Below, one piece after another: positions 19,219 through 29,000 of a stretch of DNA of 64,000 nucleotides. Every line of letters begins with the position of its first letter. The stretch's first letter is position 1. The stretch lies in contig CANTVF010000004.1 in the NCBI GenBank assembly GCA_947852905.1, positions 62,001-126,000 on the forward strand, read 5' to 3'. A model generated the notes under the pieces. That model saw nothing but the letters and a program-made list of their open reading frames with translations. It made no database searches and had not been told where the DNA came from. The DNA comes from an uncultured Tidjanibacter sp. (lineage in GTDB: Bacteria > Bacteroidota > Bacteroidia > Bacteroidales > Rikenellaceae). Both the position numbers and the translations under genes were made by a program.

Positions 19219-19818
19219 CTATGACGAACGCCCGTTGCAGAACATCTCGTCGAGCCTCAACACCTGCTCCCACAGGCTGTGTTCTTCATCGTTCACTATG
19301 ACATGGTCGGCACGTTCAATCCGTACGGATTCCTTCATTTGGTTAGCCATGCGTGATTTTACCTTATATGGTGTAGTGTTATCACGGTCTATCGCACGGC
19401 GCAACCGCAAAAATTCGGGTGCAGATACGGCGACGGAAGTATCCACGAATCCGGCAAGAGGCGATTCGAAAAGTATCGCGCTCTCGACAAGCACATACGC
19501 ATCGCCGGCATGCGCCGCCACCCAACGTTCGCAATCCTCCATAACGGCCGGATGCACTATTGCATCGAGATCGTATAATGCCTGCTTATCCCCGAACACC
19601 TTCGAGGCGAGATAAGCCCTGTCGAGTTCGCCGTTTCCATAACATTCGGCGCCGAATCTTTCCGATACAGCCTTCACCACCGCTTCGTCGGAAACCATGA
19701 TGCGCTTGGCCGCCGAATCGGAATCGTAAACATCCCGCCCCAACATGGAAAACAGACGGCAAACGAGACTCTTACCGCTACCTATTCCCCCGGTAACACC
19801 CACCTTCAAAATATCCAT
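19219..19818 (-). CDS. coaE: Dephospho-CoA kinase
   Basis: 199 residues. It performs the last step of coenzyme A synthesis. The P-loop GVTGGIGSGKSLVCRLF is at residues 7-23, followed by RDVYDSDSAAKRIM (substrate-binding DSD) and the lid/base region HPAVMEDCERW near 92. It begins 2 bp after the ybbR-like gene stop, so the two are co-transcribed, an order also seen elsewhere in Bacteroidota. Confidence 0.95.
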   Translation of the reverse strand: MDILKVGVTGGIGSGKSLVCRLFSMLGRDVYDSDSAAKRIMVSDEAVVKAVSERFGAECYGNGELDRAYLASKVFGDKQALYDLDAIVHPAVMEDCERWVAAHAGDAYVLVESAILFESPLAGFVDTSVAVSAPEFLRLRRAIDRDNTTPYKVKSRMANQMKESVRIERADHVIVNDEEHSLWEQVLRLDEMFCNGRSS

Positions 19819-19820
19819 GA

Positions 19821-20342
19821 CTACAATTCTATCTCCGGCACAGGTCCCACCGACAATATTTTCAGTTCCGTATTACGCGCCGATATGGCATTCTGCAACG
19901 AATAGGGCGATATCACCACCCAGCCCGGATTCAAGGCAGACGGGGAAACGTCCAGATCGCTCCACCGCAACTCCAGCGGCTTACCCTTATGGAACTTGCG
20001 ACCGAACAGGCGCGTACCCTGCCCTTCCACCATACAATCCACCTCGAACTCGTATCCCTCGACCGAAACGGTTATCGGAATATCCGTCTTGTATGTATGG
20101 TTAAGTTTTATCACATACCACGCAGCGAACGACAGGAACAACACCACGAGGAACGGTACGGATACGAACTTGCGCAGTCTCGCCCATACCGGCTCCCATA
20201 TACGCATCACCCACGCCTTGAAGCGCTCCCAAATCCGGGCCAAACGATGTTTACGTTCATTACCGGATACGGGCAAACGTTCTTCGCCCGATACGGTATC
20301 GTCCGAATCATAATGCTTTTTAGAAAATTTTCCTGTCGCCAT
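19821..20342 (-). CDS. YbbR-like domain protein, short form
   Basis: 173 residues. A basic cytoplasmic N-terminus of about 55 residues leads into one transmembrane helix (VPFLVVLFLSFAAWYVIKL). A periplasmic region follows with the beginning of a YbbR-like beta domain (DIPITVSVEGYEFE). Usual Bacteroidota YbbR-like proteins next to coaE are nearly twice as long, so this one has apparently kept a single repeat. The assignment relies on the membrane-anchor pattern and linkage with coaE. Function in this phylum is unknown; in Firmicutes, YbbR (CdaR) regulates the c-di-AMP cyclase. Confidence 0.65.
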   Translation of the reverse strand: MATGKFSKKHYDSDDTVSGEERLPVSGNERKHRLARIWERFKAWVMRIWEPVWARLRKFVSVPFLVVLFLSFAAWYVIKLNHTYKTDIPITVSVEGYEFEVDCMVEGQGTRLFGRKFHKGKPLELRWSDLDVSPSALNPGWVVISPYSLQNAISARNTELKILSVGPVPEIEL

Positions 20343-20555
20343 TTTTTTCTTTCACCAATAAATACGTCACTCAAAAACAAACCCTTCGCACCCTATTCCG
20401 CCATAATTGCCGTATCCGACCGCTCACCGCAAACCCTACGTTACGGTTCTGCATTCCCGTTCTAAAACCGACCGTGCGATACCCACCACCTATGGCAGGT
20501 GACGGCATCGCACGTAGCAATACGCATGTTCCGGCGCAATACGCAACGCCTGCGA

Positions 20556-21170
20556 CTATTTTCCGGAACCGGATTTTTCCTCCGCATAACGCGCATTCAA
20601 CGCGGCAAGCACATCCTGCGTTATATCCATCTGAGGATCGGCATGAAGTATCGGACCGGCTGCCGACGTGCTTATTATCATCGAATATTTATAATCAGCA
20701 TTGAACTCTTTCAGATAATCCATTACGGCATAATAGATGCGGTTGTTCATAACCTGTTCCTCTTCGGCCAGTTCGCCCATCATGCGCTCGCGCGTGGCCA
20801 TCAGGTCCTGCTCCTGCTTTATGAGTTTCTGCTGCATCTCTTCCGCAGTAGCTCTTGTAACCAAACCTTTCTGCACCTTGTCCTGAGCGTCCAACATGTC
20901 GCTCTCCAGTTTCTGGTATTTGGCAGTCAACTCCCTGTCCGCTTTGGAGGCTTTCGCCTGAAAAGCGTTGCGCAAATCCTCCGCCAACTGGTAGTGCAAC
21001 ATCAGCGAATCTATCTGAATATAAGCAACCGGAAGCGAGGCATGGGTTCCCGCAACCGCTTCAGCCGTCTCCGTCGCTGCGACTTCGTCATTTCCGGCAA
21101 CGTTTTTCTGGCTATTCTGGCATGCGGTAAAAGCTAAAGCCACCGCAACCGCAACGAGCATCTTTTTCAT
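20556..21170 (-). CDS. OmpH/Skp-family periplasmic chaperone, lipoprotein form
   Basis: 204 residues. The lipoprotein signal MKKMLVAVAVALAFTAC is followed by a low-complexity Ala/Glu/Thr linker. Then comes the Skp fold: the VAYIQIDSLM beta strand near residue 48, a long charged coiled coil (about 60-150, with KYQKLESDMLDAQDKVQKG) and the closing strand YSMIISTSAAGPILHAD. Skp proteins hold unfolded outer-membrane proteins in the periplasm. A lipidated form is common in this phylum. A minus-strand TATATTTG box at 21207-21214 lies 37 bp upstream. Confidence 0.88.
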   Translation of the reverse strand: MKKMLVAVAVALAFTACQNSQKNVAGNDEVAATETAEAVAGTHASLPVAYIQIDSLMLHYQLAEDLRNAFQAKASKADRELTAKYQKLESDMLDAQDKVQKGLVTRATAEEMQQKLIKQEQDLMATRERMMGELAEEEQVMNNRIYYAVMDYLKEFNADYKYSMIISTSAAGPILHADPQMDITQDVLAALNARYAEEKSGSGK

Positions 21171-21206
21171 TACAGTCCGTTTTAATTATTCCGTTTTTAT
21201 TAGACG

Positions 21207-21214
21207 CAAATATA
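21207..21214 (-). promoter_or_regulatory. Leftward -7 promoter box for the Skp-like gene
   Basis: CAAATATA on the plus strand is TATATTTG on the minus strand, matching TAnnTTTG, 37 bp before the start codon. It sits 12 bp from the rightward ruvA box, forming a compact divergent promoter. Confidence 0.55.
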
Positions 21215-21225
21215 TGAATTTTCTT

Positions 21226-21233
21226 TATGTTTG
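21226..21233 (+). promoter_or_regulatory. Rightward -7 promoter box for ruvA
   Basis: TATGTTTG matches TAnnTTTG, 128 bp before the ruvA start. It is paired back to back with the leftward Skp promoter. Confidence 0.5.
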
Positions 21234-21360
21234 CACGAAGATAAACGGCAAAATCGGGAGAAGGGAATTTATCCGGACGACATTTCCATACGATAGAAAC
21301 GCCGCCGGAAAAAAGCAACCCTACATACCGTCATGCCCCGACAGCAAAACGACCGGACAA

Positions 21361-21954
21361 ATGTACGATTACATACAAGGCGCAGTGGCGGAACTCACAC
21401 CCGCGTACGCGGTAATAGAAACAGGCGGCATAGGCTACTATCTCATAATATCGCTCCAGACGTATGCCGAAATAGAAAACATGGAGAATGCCAGACTGTA
21501 CACGCATTTCACGGTACGCGAGGATGCACAAGTACTCTACGGTTTCGCTTCGCGGCAGGAACGCGACATATTCCGTCTGCTGATAAGCGTATCCGGCGTA
21601 GGCGGAAATACGGCACGCATGATCCTGTCGACCTACTCCCCCGCGGAACTGGCCAACATAATCAGTACCGAGAACGCCGTATTATTGAAGAACGTCAAAG
21701 GGCTCGGCCTCAAGACCGCCCAGAAAATAATCGTGGAACTGAAAGACAAGACCGCAGGCATAGCCTCTGGAGGAGAGACGCCGACGGCTGCACGACAGAC
21801 TAACGACAGCGAACAATATGCCGAAGCGGTGGCGGCTCTCGCCATGCTCGGTTTCGGCAAAGCCCCGTCAGAAAAAGCCGTAAAGGCAATCGTACAGGAA
21901 AACCCCGCGCTCGGCGTGGAAGACATAATAAGATTAGCACTCAAAAGGTTGTAA
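21361..21954 (+). CDS. ruvA: Holliday junction branch migration protein RuvA
   Basis: 197 residues from ATG 21361. The open frame extends back to 21214, but the conserved RuvA N-terminus begins MYDYIQGAVAELTPAYAVIE. The OB-fold domain I ends near residue 63, where VREDAQVLYGFASRQER precedes the tandem helix-hairpin-helix domain II (LLISVSGVGGNTARMIL and NVKGLGLKTAQKIIVEL). Domain III, which contacts RuvB, is at the C-terminus. RuvA tetramers hold the four-way junction open for RuvB-driven migration. ruvB is not adjacent here. Confidence 0.96.
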   Translation: MYDYIQGAVAELTPAYAVIETGGIGYYLIISLQTYAEIENMENARLYTHFTVREDAQVLYGFASRQERDIFRLLISVSGVGGNTARMILSTYSPAELANIISTENAVLLKNVKGLGLKTAQKIIVELKDKTAGIASGGETPTAARQTNDSEQYAEAVAALAMLGFGKAPSEKAVKAIVQENPALGVEDIIRLALKRL

Positions 21955-22004
21955 CCGACACTTCCCAGAAAACAAATCACTTATTATATTTAAAACTGAA
22001 AGAC

Positions 22005-22577
22005 ATGAAAAAAATCGTCATCGCACTGTTCGCATCGCTTTTCGTCTTAGGGGCACACGCACAAGACGACGCCATGATTCCACTGAACTACGCCAACACC
22101 CCGCAGGAAGAGGTGTACAAATATGAAGGCAACGTCATGAGATGTTATCAATGGCTACAGGACACTCCGCTCGACAAAATGCAGTTCGAACGCAAAATCG
22201 TAACCGAATTCGCCTTCGGTTGGGTACTCATCACCCCTTCGATATATATCGAACTTGTGACAAACGCCGTAGAATTCCTGAACGACGCCGATGAAAACAT
22301 GACGTCGATCTACCTCTGCGGATATGCGAACTACCTTCTCGACAAAAAGAAAGCGGAAGGCATACTGAACACCCCGACGGTAATCGGAACAACCCGTGAA
22401 GAGGTCATAAACGCTACGGAATACGCCATAGACGCCTGTCTGCAATTTTATGAAAAGAACAGGGAGTCGTACCAGCGTATTCCCGGTCTGGAAAGTTTCA
22501 AGAAGATGAAAAAGAAAGGGACATTCGAGGAATACATCTCCTCGCAGGTACCCGAAAACTTCCAGCCCAGAAACTGA
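22005..22577 (+). CDS. Secreted protein of unknown function
   Basis: 190 residues with a clear signal peptide (MKKIVIALFASLFVLGAHAQ, type I cleavage after AHA). The mature part is rich in aromatic and acidic residues and appears mostly helical, for example YEGNVMRCYQWLQDTPLDKM and LCGYANYLLDKKKAEGIL. I recognise no domain. It lies 50 bp after ruvA and is followed by a strong terminator at 22657, so it is probably the distal gene of a ruvA transcript. Signal, composition and codon use look like a genuine gene. Confidence 0.8.
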   Translation: MKKIVIALFASLFVLGAHAQDDAMIPLNYANTPQEEVYKYEGNVMRCYQWLQDTPLDKMQFERKIVTEFAFGWVLITPSIYIELVTNAVEFLNDADENMTSIYLCGYANYLLDKKKAEGILNTPTVIGTTREEVINATEYAIDACLQFYEKNRESYQRIPGLESFKKMKKKGTFEEYISSQVPENFQPRN

Positions 22578-22656
22578 TTCAGATAACAAATACAGCAACC
22601 GTATTTGCGTCTGCACGCGGACACTCGGACACTGCCGCACAGACATTAACTAAACC

Positions 22657-22690
22657 AATACCCCGGAGGCGGATCTCCGGGGTATTTTTT
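22657..22690 (+). terminator. Strong rho-independent terminator
   Basis: The perfect 12-bp stem AATACCCCGGAG / CTCCGGGGTATT has a 6-nt loop and is followed by T residues. It sits 80 bp after the secreted-protein gene. Confidence 0.85.
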
Positions 22691-22913
22691 AAGGCTGCCG
22701 GCAAACAGCGATGCCGACGGACGAAATGGTAAAACACGAAACAACTACTCCCGCCTCACACAACCGCCCGTTAACATACGCGACATATCCGCCCGCAACG
22801 CACCGATAACAGCATCGCTACTCCTTATTATAAACGATGACAATCAATATAAAAAAATACATATACGAGTATCGTTTTCCAATAGTTTATTGCCGACTTT
22901 ACAAATAAACCCT

Positions 22914-22921
22914 TAAATTTG
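22914..22921 (+). promoter_or_regulatory. Bacteroidota -7 promoter box for the phosphate transporter
   Basis: TAAATTTG, matching TAnnTTTG, lies 31 bp before the start codon of the PiT gene. Confidence 0.55.
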
Positions 22922-22952
22922 CTTCAAATTTTTCTTACGAGAATGTGACAAT

Positions 22953-25187
22953 ATGGATACTATCTACACTATCATCGTAATCATTCTACTCGCTCTCGCC
23001 GTACTGGGACTTGTCGTAGGGGTTTCCAACGACGCGGTCAACTTCCTCAACTCGGCAATAGGCTCCAAAGCCGCCTCACGCCGGGTAATTTTCACGATAG
23101 CTTCGGTAGGTATCCTGTTCGGAACGATGACTTCGAGCGGAATGATGGAAGTAGCCCGAAGCGGGGTATTTTATCCTGAAATGTTCACATTCCGAGACGT
23201 CATGATGCTGTTTCTCGGCGTCATGTTCGCCAACGTAATACTCCTCGATCTGTTCAACACATTCGGTCTGCCTACATCCACCACCGTATCTTTAGTATTC
23301 GGATTGCTGGGTGCCGCAGTAGCTGTGACATCCATGAAGATAAGCGCCGATCCCTCCTTAACGGCTGCTGACATGTCCAATTTCATAAACTCCGGGAAAG
23401 CGCTCGTCATCATATCCGGCATTTTGGCCTCGGTAGTCATTGCGTTCGTTGTCGGCGCCATAGTCATGTTCATAAGCCGACTGATATTCACTTTCCGGTA
23501 CCAAAAAGTACTCACCCGTTTCGGTGCGGTATGGTGCGGAATAGCATTCACGGCCATCGCCTATTTCGCCTTGTTCAAAGGTCTGAAAGATTCCGGTATC
23601 ATAGCCCAATCGTTTTTCGACATGCTGTCGCAACACATGACCGTTGTGCTGATAGCTTTCTGGGCACTCAGCTCGCTCGTCATGTTCGTACTGCAACTGC
23701 TCAAAGTCAACATACTGAAAGTAACGATACTCGCAGGAACATTCTCTCTTGCTCTGGCATTCGCAGGCAACGACCTCGTCAACTTCATAGGTGTTCCGAT
23801 AGCCGGTCTGGACTCTTACAAGATAGCTCTCGCCGCAGGAGGCGACGACACCATGTTAATGGGCAAACTCAGCGAACCCGTCGTAGCCAACCATCTGCTG
23901 TTGCTTGCCGCAGGCATCGTCATGGTAATAACGTTATGGACATCCAAAAAGGCACAGAGCGTAAGCGAAACGGAAATCAATCTCGCCAAACAGGACGAAG
24001 GCACAGAAAGATTCGGATCGTCGCTCTTCTCACGTTCCATAGTGCGCGTCGCACTGAGCGTCAACAGGTGGTACGAAGACCATGCACCCGAATCGTTCCA
24101 GAGAGCCATAAACAAACGATTTATTCCCCTGCGCCCGAAAGACAAGGGAATGCATGCCCATTTCGACCTCATACGCGCCACAGTCAATCTTACGGTAGCC
24201 TCCATACTAATAGCTACTGCGACCTCGCTGAAACTCCCGCTTTCTACCACATACGTAACCTTCATGGTAGCCATGGGTAGCTCGCTGGCCGACAAGGCTT
24301 GGGGACGGGAAAGCGCCGTATACCGCATCACGGGAGTGATCACTGTCATAGCCGGCTGGTTCGTAACCGCGCTTGTAGCATTCATCATAGCGCTGCTGGT
24401 GACATATCTGCTGTTATGGGGCGGAACGTGGGGCGTAATAATAGTATCTGCCCTGTGCATCGGCATGTTCATACAGAGCTCCATAACCCATAAACGCCGC
24501 AAAGCCAAAGAACACAAAACCGAAGAAATAGTATCAGCTTCGGGTAACAATACCCAGGACGTAATGGCCAACATAGTGACCGAAATCAGCGATACTATGG
24601 CCAAAGCTACCGAAATATACAGCAAAACCATAATGGCGACCCTGAACGAGGACCGCAAGACCCTCCGCCTCATGGTACGCGAGTCGAACGATCTGTTCTA
24701 CAACGCCCGCGAAAAGAAATACGCCCTACTGCCGACGCTTCAGAAACTGCATGACAATTACATAGAGGCAGGACATTTCTACGTACAAGTTGTCGATTAC
24801 ATAAGCGAAATGTCCAAAGCGCTCGTACACATAACGCGTCCGTGCTACGAACATATCGACAACAACCATAAGGGCATGAGCGAGGAACAGGTAGCCGACC
24901 TGCTCCGTATCAATGACGACGTATCAAAAATCTACGACCGCATCACCTCTATGCTGCGCAACAACAATTTCGAGGATACGCACATAGTTCTTGAAATGCG
25001 CGATGATCTTTTCGTCACGATAGACGAGGCGATAAAGAACCAGTTGCGCCGAATACAGACGAAGTCTACGAGTACGAAAGCCAGCATGTTGTATCTCACC
25101 ATACTTAACGAAACGAAAACAATGGTGTTGCAGTCCCGCAACCTGCTCAAGTCGCAACGTTCGTTCATCGAACATCAGGAACTCTGA
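22953..25187 (+). CDS. Inorganic phosphate transporter PiT with C-terminal PhoU-like domain
   Basis: 744 residues. Residues 1-510 form the PiT permease with about twelve hydrophobic segments. The first signature is GVSNDAVNFLNSAIGSKAA (residue 23) with GLPTSTTVSLVFGLLGA (near 108). The inverted second copy is LAFAGNDLVNFIGVPIAG (near 269) and LPLSTTYVTFMVAMGSSLAD (near 430). Residues about 530-744 form a soluble helical region (VMANIVTEISDTMAKATEIY, then RNLLKSQRSFIEHQEL) like PhoU. PhoU-like regulators are usually separate proteins; the fusion is known in Bacteroidota. It imports phosphate with protons or sodium. The gene has its own promoter and terminator. Confidence 0.93.
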   Translation: MDTIYTIIVIILLALAVLGLVVGVSNDAVNFLNSAIGSKAASRRVIFTIASVGILFGTMTSSGMMEVARSGVFYPEMFTFRDVMMLFLGVMFANVILLDLFNTFGLPTSTTVSLVFGLLGAAVAVTSMKISADPSLTAADMSNFINSGKALVIISGILASVVIAFVVGAIVMFISRLIFTFRYQKVLTRFGAVWCGIAFTAIAYFALFKGLKDSGIIAQSFFDMLSQHMTVVLIAFWALSSLVMFVLQLLKVNILKVTILAGTFSLALAFAGNDLVNFIGVPIAGLDSYKIALAAGGDDTMLMGKLSEPVVANHLLLLAAGIVMVITLWTSKKAQSVSETEINLAKQDEGTERFGSSLFSRSIVRVALSVNRWYEDHAPESFQRAINKRFIPLRPKDKGMHAHFDLIRATVNLTVASILIATATSLKLPLSTTYVTFMVAMGSSLADKAWGRESAVYRITGVITVIAGWFVTALVAFIIALLVTYLLLWGGTWGVIIVSALCIGMFIQSSITHKRRKAKEHKTEEIVSASGNNTQDVMANIVTEISDTMAKATEIYSKTIMATLNEDRKTLRLMVRESNDLFYNAREKKYALLPTLQKLHDNYIEAGHFYVQVVDYISEMSKALVHITRPCYEHIDNNHKGMSEEQVADLLRINDDVSKIYDRITSMLRNNNFEDTHIVLEMRDDLFVTIDEAIKNQLRRIQTKSTSTKASMLYLTILNETKTMVLQSRNLLKSQRSFIEHQEL

Positions 25188-25265
25188 CCGGCTGCACACA
25201 GTCCGCTCCATTGCCCGTAAGCGGAAGAAAACTGACAGAAAGACACTCTCTCGGCATAAACAATT

Positions 25266-25293
25266 AAAAGACCGCAAAGATTGCGGTCTTTTT
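25266..25293 (+). terminator. Rho-independent terminator of the phosphate transporter
   Basis: The perfect 12-bp stem AAAAGACCGCAA / TTGCGGTCTTTT has a 3-nt loop and ends in T residues, 79 bp after the stop codon. Confidence 0.85.
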
Positions 25294-25711
25294 CAATAAT
25301 TAGTCGAAGTGCAATAATTAATACCTACGAAACCGGAGGCACCGTTATCGCGCATGTTACACACGCTTTACAGATTCGACCTAATGCCTCGACATACGTA
25401 CCCGTCGCAACTTTATCGTACATACTTCAATTACAGAATCACGACACCACTTATCAAATAAAGCACAATCCACCGATCAAGGAATTGCACTCTTACCGCG
25501 CCGACCAGAACATCATACTTCGTCTCCCGGCACGATATTACGTCTGATTCCCTGCCGGCCTATATATTGAATGTCCGAATCTCCCGACAATACAGGCGTC
25601 AAAACTCTCTCATTTTGGTAACTATCGGCATTAATACAGACCGACAAACAACGCATGCAACAAATTCTGTCAGTAATTACATCAAATACATATAAAAGTA
25701 ATTAACGCCCA
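25294..25711. other. Intergenic stretch without recognised features
   Basis: AT-richer sequence between the PiT terminator and the duplicated nifJ 3' end. No open frame with protein-like composition, RNA gene or clear promoter was found on either strand. Confidence 0.5.
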
Positions 25712-25853
25712 CTGTCATTACATTCCGAATACGGCAGATCGTAACGGAAACGGCTACGCATGAATAACCGCAAATCCAGAATAAACAAAGGCGCCACAAT
25801 CGTGACGCCTTTGCACATGAGAATATGATAGATTATCTGATGTAATCCATTTC
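25712..25853 (-). repeat. Decayed duplicate of the nifJ 3' end and terminator
   Basis: This stretch repeats 25882-26025 at an offset of 170-172 bp with scattered changes. It contains a second copy of the terminator hairpin (25787-25812). On the minus strand it keeps a coding remnant reading MDYIR-stop where the real nifJ ends MDYSK-stop. It is a partial tandem duplication of the gene end and its downstream region. Confidence 0.85.
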
Positions 25854-25950
25854 CACAAAACAACGCAACTATCATAATGCCATGACATTCTGTTCCGCAA
25901 ACGGTAGACTGTAACGGAAACGGCTACGCATGAATAAACGCAAATCAAGA

Positions 25951-25984
25951 ATAAAAACAAAGGCGCCACAATCGTGACGCCTTT
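25951..25984 (-). terminator. Rho-independent terminator of nifJ
   Basis: On the minus strand, an AAAGGCGTCAC / GTGGCGCCTTT stem (one mismatch, short loop) is followed by GTTTTTAT. It begins about 20 bp past the nifJ stop codon. A second copy of the same hairpin lies 172 bp further downstream at 25787-25812. Confidence 0.75.
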
Positions 25985-26004
25985 GCAAATAAGAATATGA
26001 TCGA

Positions 26005-29000
26005 CTATTTGCTGTAATCCATATTCGCGAGACGGAGATAACTGTTGTAACGCCATTTGGCATTCTCCTCTGCGGCGGCGAACAGTTCCTGAGCTTCGGC
26101 AGGGAACATCTTCGCCAACGAAGTATAACGCACCTCGTCGTTCAGGAATGCTTGGAACTTGCTCCAATCCGGCTCCTTGGAATCGAGACGGAACGGATTT
26201 TCCCCCTTCTCCGCCAATTCGGGATTGTACCTCCACAAGTGCCAGTAACCGCAGGCTACGGCCTGTTTGCCGACAGTCTGAGTGTGCGACATACCGCCCT
26301 TGATACCGTGGTTGATACACGGAGCGTAAGCTATGATGAGCGACGGGCCGTGGTAAGCCTCGGCTTCGCGGATAACCTGCAACAGCTGATTCTGGTTGGC
26401 ACCTATCGAAACCTGAGCGACATAAACGTAACCGTAGGTCATTGCGATAGCGCCGAGGTCTTTCTTGCGAATCCTCTTACCAGCCGACGCGAATTTGGCG
26501 ACGGCACCCACGGGAGTGGCCTTGGAAGACTGACCGCCAGTATTGGAATACACTTCGGTGTCGACAACGAGAATATTGACATCCTGACCGGATGCTATGA
26601 CGTGGTCAAGACCGCCGAAACCTATATCGTAACCCCAGCCGTCACCGCCGAATATCCACTGCGACTTCTTGGCAAGATTGTCTTTCATGGCAAGGATTTC
26701 GCGGCATGTATCGCAACCGCAGGCCTCCATCATGGGTATGAGCCTGTCACAAACAGCGGCATTCTGCAAAGTATCGTGGCGTGTCGCGATCCATTCGCCC
26801 ATGACAGCCTTGAGTTCCGGCGAACATTTCTGGCAATTATCCATCGCATAACGCATCTTCTCCTCGATGCGATCGCGCAGTTTTTCGACCGCTATATGCA
26901 TGCCCAGACCGAACTCGGCATTATCCTCGAAGAGGGAGTTAGCCCACGACGGACCGTGACCGGCGGCATTCGTACAATAAGGCGTCGAAGGAGCCGATCC
27001 GCTGTATATCGAAGAACATCCCGTAGCGTTGGCAACCATCATCTTGTCGCCGAACAACTGGGTTATGGTCTTTATGTAAGGCGTTTCGCCGCAACCGGCA
27101 CAAGCGCCTGAGAACTCGAACAACGGCTGCGAGAACTGGCTGCCCTTCACGGTCTTGGTCTTGTCGATAACGGTATCCTTATAACCTACCTTGTTGTGCA
27201 TGTATTCCCAATTCTCCACCTCTTGGAGCTGCGTTTCGACAGGCTCCATCTTGAGCGCCTTATTGGGTGCGGGACATACGTCGGCACAGTTGCCGCAACC
27301 GGTACAGTCGAGCGGAGTAACCTGTATACGGAAACGGTATTCCTTGGTAGCGCCCTGTCCCTGTATAGTCCTGACGGAAGCTGGAGCCGCAGCGGCTTCG
27401 GCCTCGGTCAGAAGGAACGGACGGATAGCAGCATGAGGACAAACGTATGCGCACTGATTGCACTGGATACAGTTGTCAGGATTCCACTGCGGAACGTTGA
27501 CGGCGATTCCTCGTTTCTCATAAGCGGCCGTACCGCTGTCCCACGTTCCGTCCTCGCGGCCGAGGAACGCGCTCACGGGCAGATCGTCGCCCTTGAGACC
27601 GTTGATCGGCTCCACCACCTTACGCACGAACTCAGGTGCGGCGGCATTCGAAGAAGCAACCGTTCTCTTAGCATCCAGATCGGCCCACTCGGCAGGTACT
27701 TCCACCTTGTGTACCATTTCGCCGCCCTTGTCTACCGCGGCATAGTTCATGTTCACTATATCCTCGCCCTTACGTCCGTAGCTCTTATAGATGAATTTCT
27801 TCATCTGTTCTACAGCCACTTCGTAAGGGATGACATTGGCGATCTTGAAGAACGCAGCCTGCATGATAGTGTTGGTACGGTTGCCCAATCCTATTTCTGC
27901 GGCGATTTTGGTAGCGTTTATGATATAGAAATTGATATTGTTCTTGGCAAGATATGCCTTCATGTGATCGGGAAGCGACTCCTTTATGGCATCCACGTCC
28001 TGCAGGCTGTTGAGAAGGAACGAACCGCCCTTTTTCAATCCCTTGAGAACGTCATATTTATCCACGTAGGAAGGCACGTGACACGCCACGAAGTCGGGGG
28101 TCGTTACCAGATAAGGCGAGGTTATCACGCTGTCGCCGAAACGGAGATGCGAAGCGGTATAACCGCCGGACTTTTTGGAGTCGTAGCTGAAATATGCCTG
28201 ACAATATTTGTCGGTAGTATCGCCTATTATCTTGATAGAGTTCTTGTTGGCACCCACCGTACCGTCTGCGCCCAGACCGTAGAACACGGCTTCGAACGTA
28301 CCCGGTTTGGCCATCGAAACCTCTTCGCCCACCGGAAGCGAGGTAAAGGTCACGTCATCCACTATACCTACCGTAAAATGATTTTTCGACTCGGCGGCAC
28401 GCAGATTGGCGAACACGGCGAGCATCTGTGCCGGAGTGGTATCCTTAGACGAAAGTCCGTAACGGCCTCCGATAATTTCCGGAGCATCGGGACGACCGTA
28501 GAATACGTCCTTAACATCGAGATAAAGCGGTTCGCCGCTGGCCCCCGGCTCCTTGGTACGGTCGAGCACGCATATTTTCCTGACAGTAGATGGAACTACG
28601 TCGAGAAGGTATTTTGCCGAGAAAGGACGATAGAGGTGAACTGTCACCACACCGACCTTTTCTCCCTGCGAACGGAGATAATCGACTGTCTCCTTGAGGG
28701 TTTCGGTAACGGATCCCATGGCCACCACGATCCTTTCGGCATCTTCGGCGCCATAATAAGTGAACGGTTTGTATTCGCGTCCGGTAATGGCGCTTATTTG
28801 CTTCATGGCATCGTTCACCATGTCGGGCACCGCATCATAATAACGGTTGCAAGCCTCGCGGGCCTGGAAATATATGTCGGGATTCTGAGCGGTACCGCGC
28901 GTAACGGGATGCTCAGGACGAAGCGCACGGGCACGGAAAGCGGCCAGAGCATCCTTATCTATAAGGTGCATCAGATCGTCCTGCTCCATAAGCTCCACTT

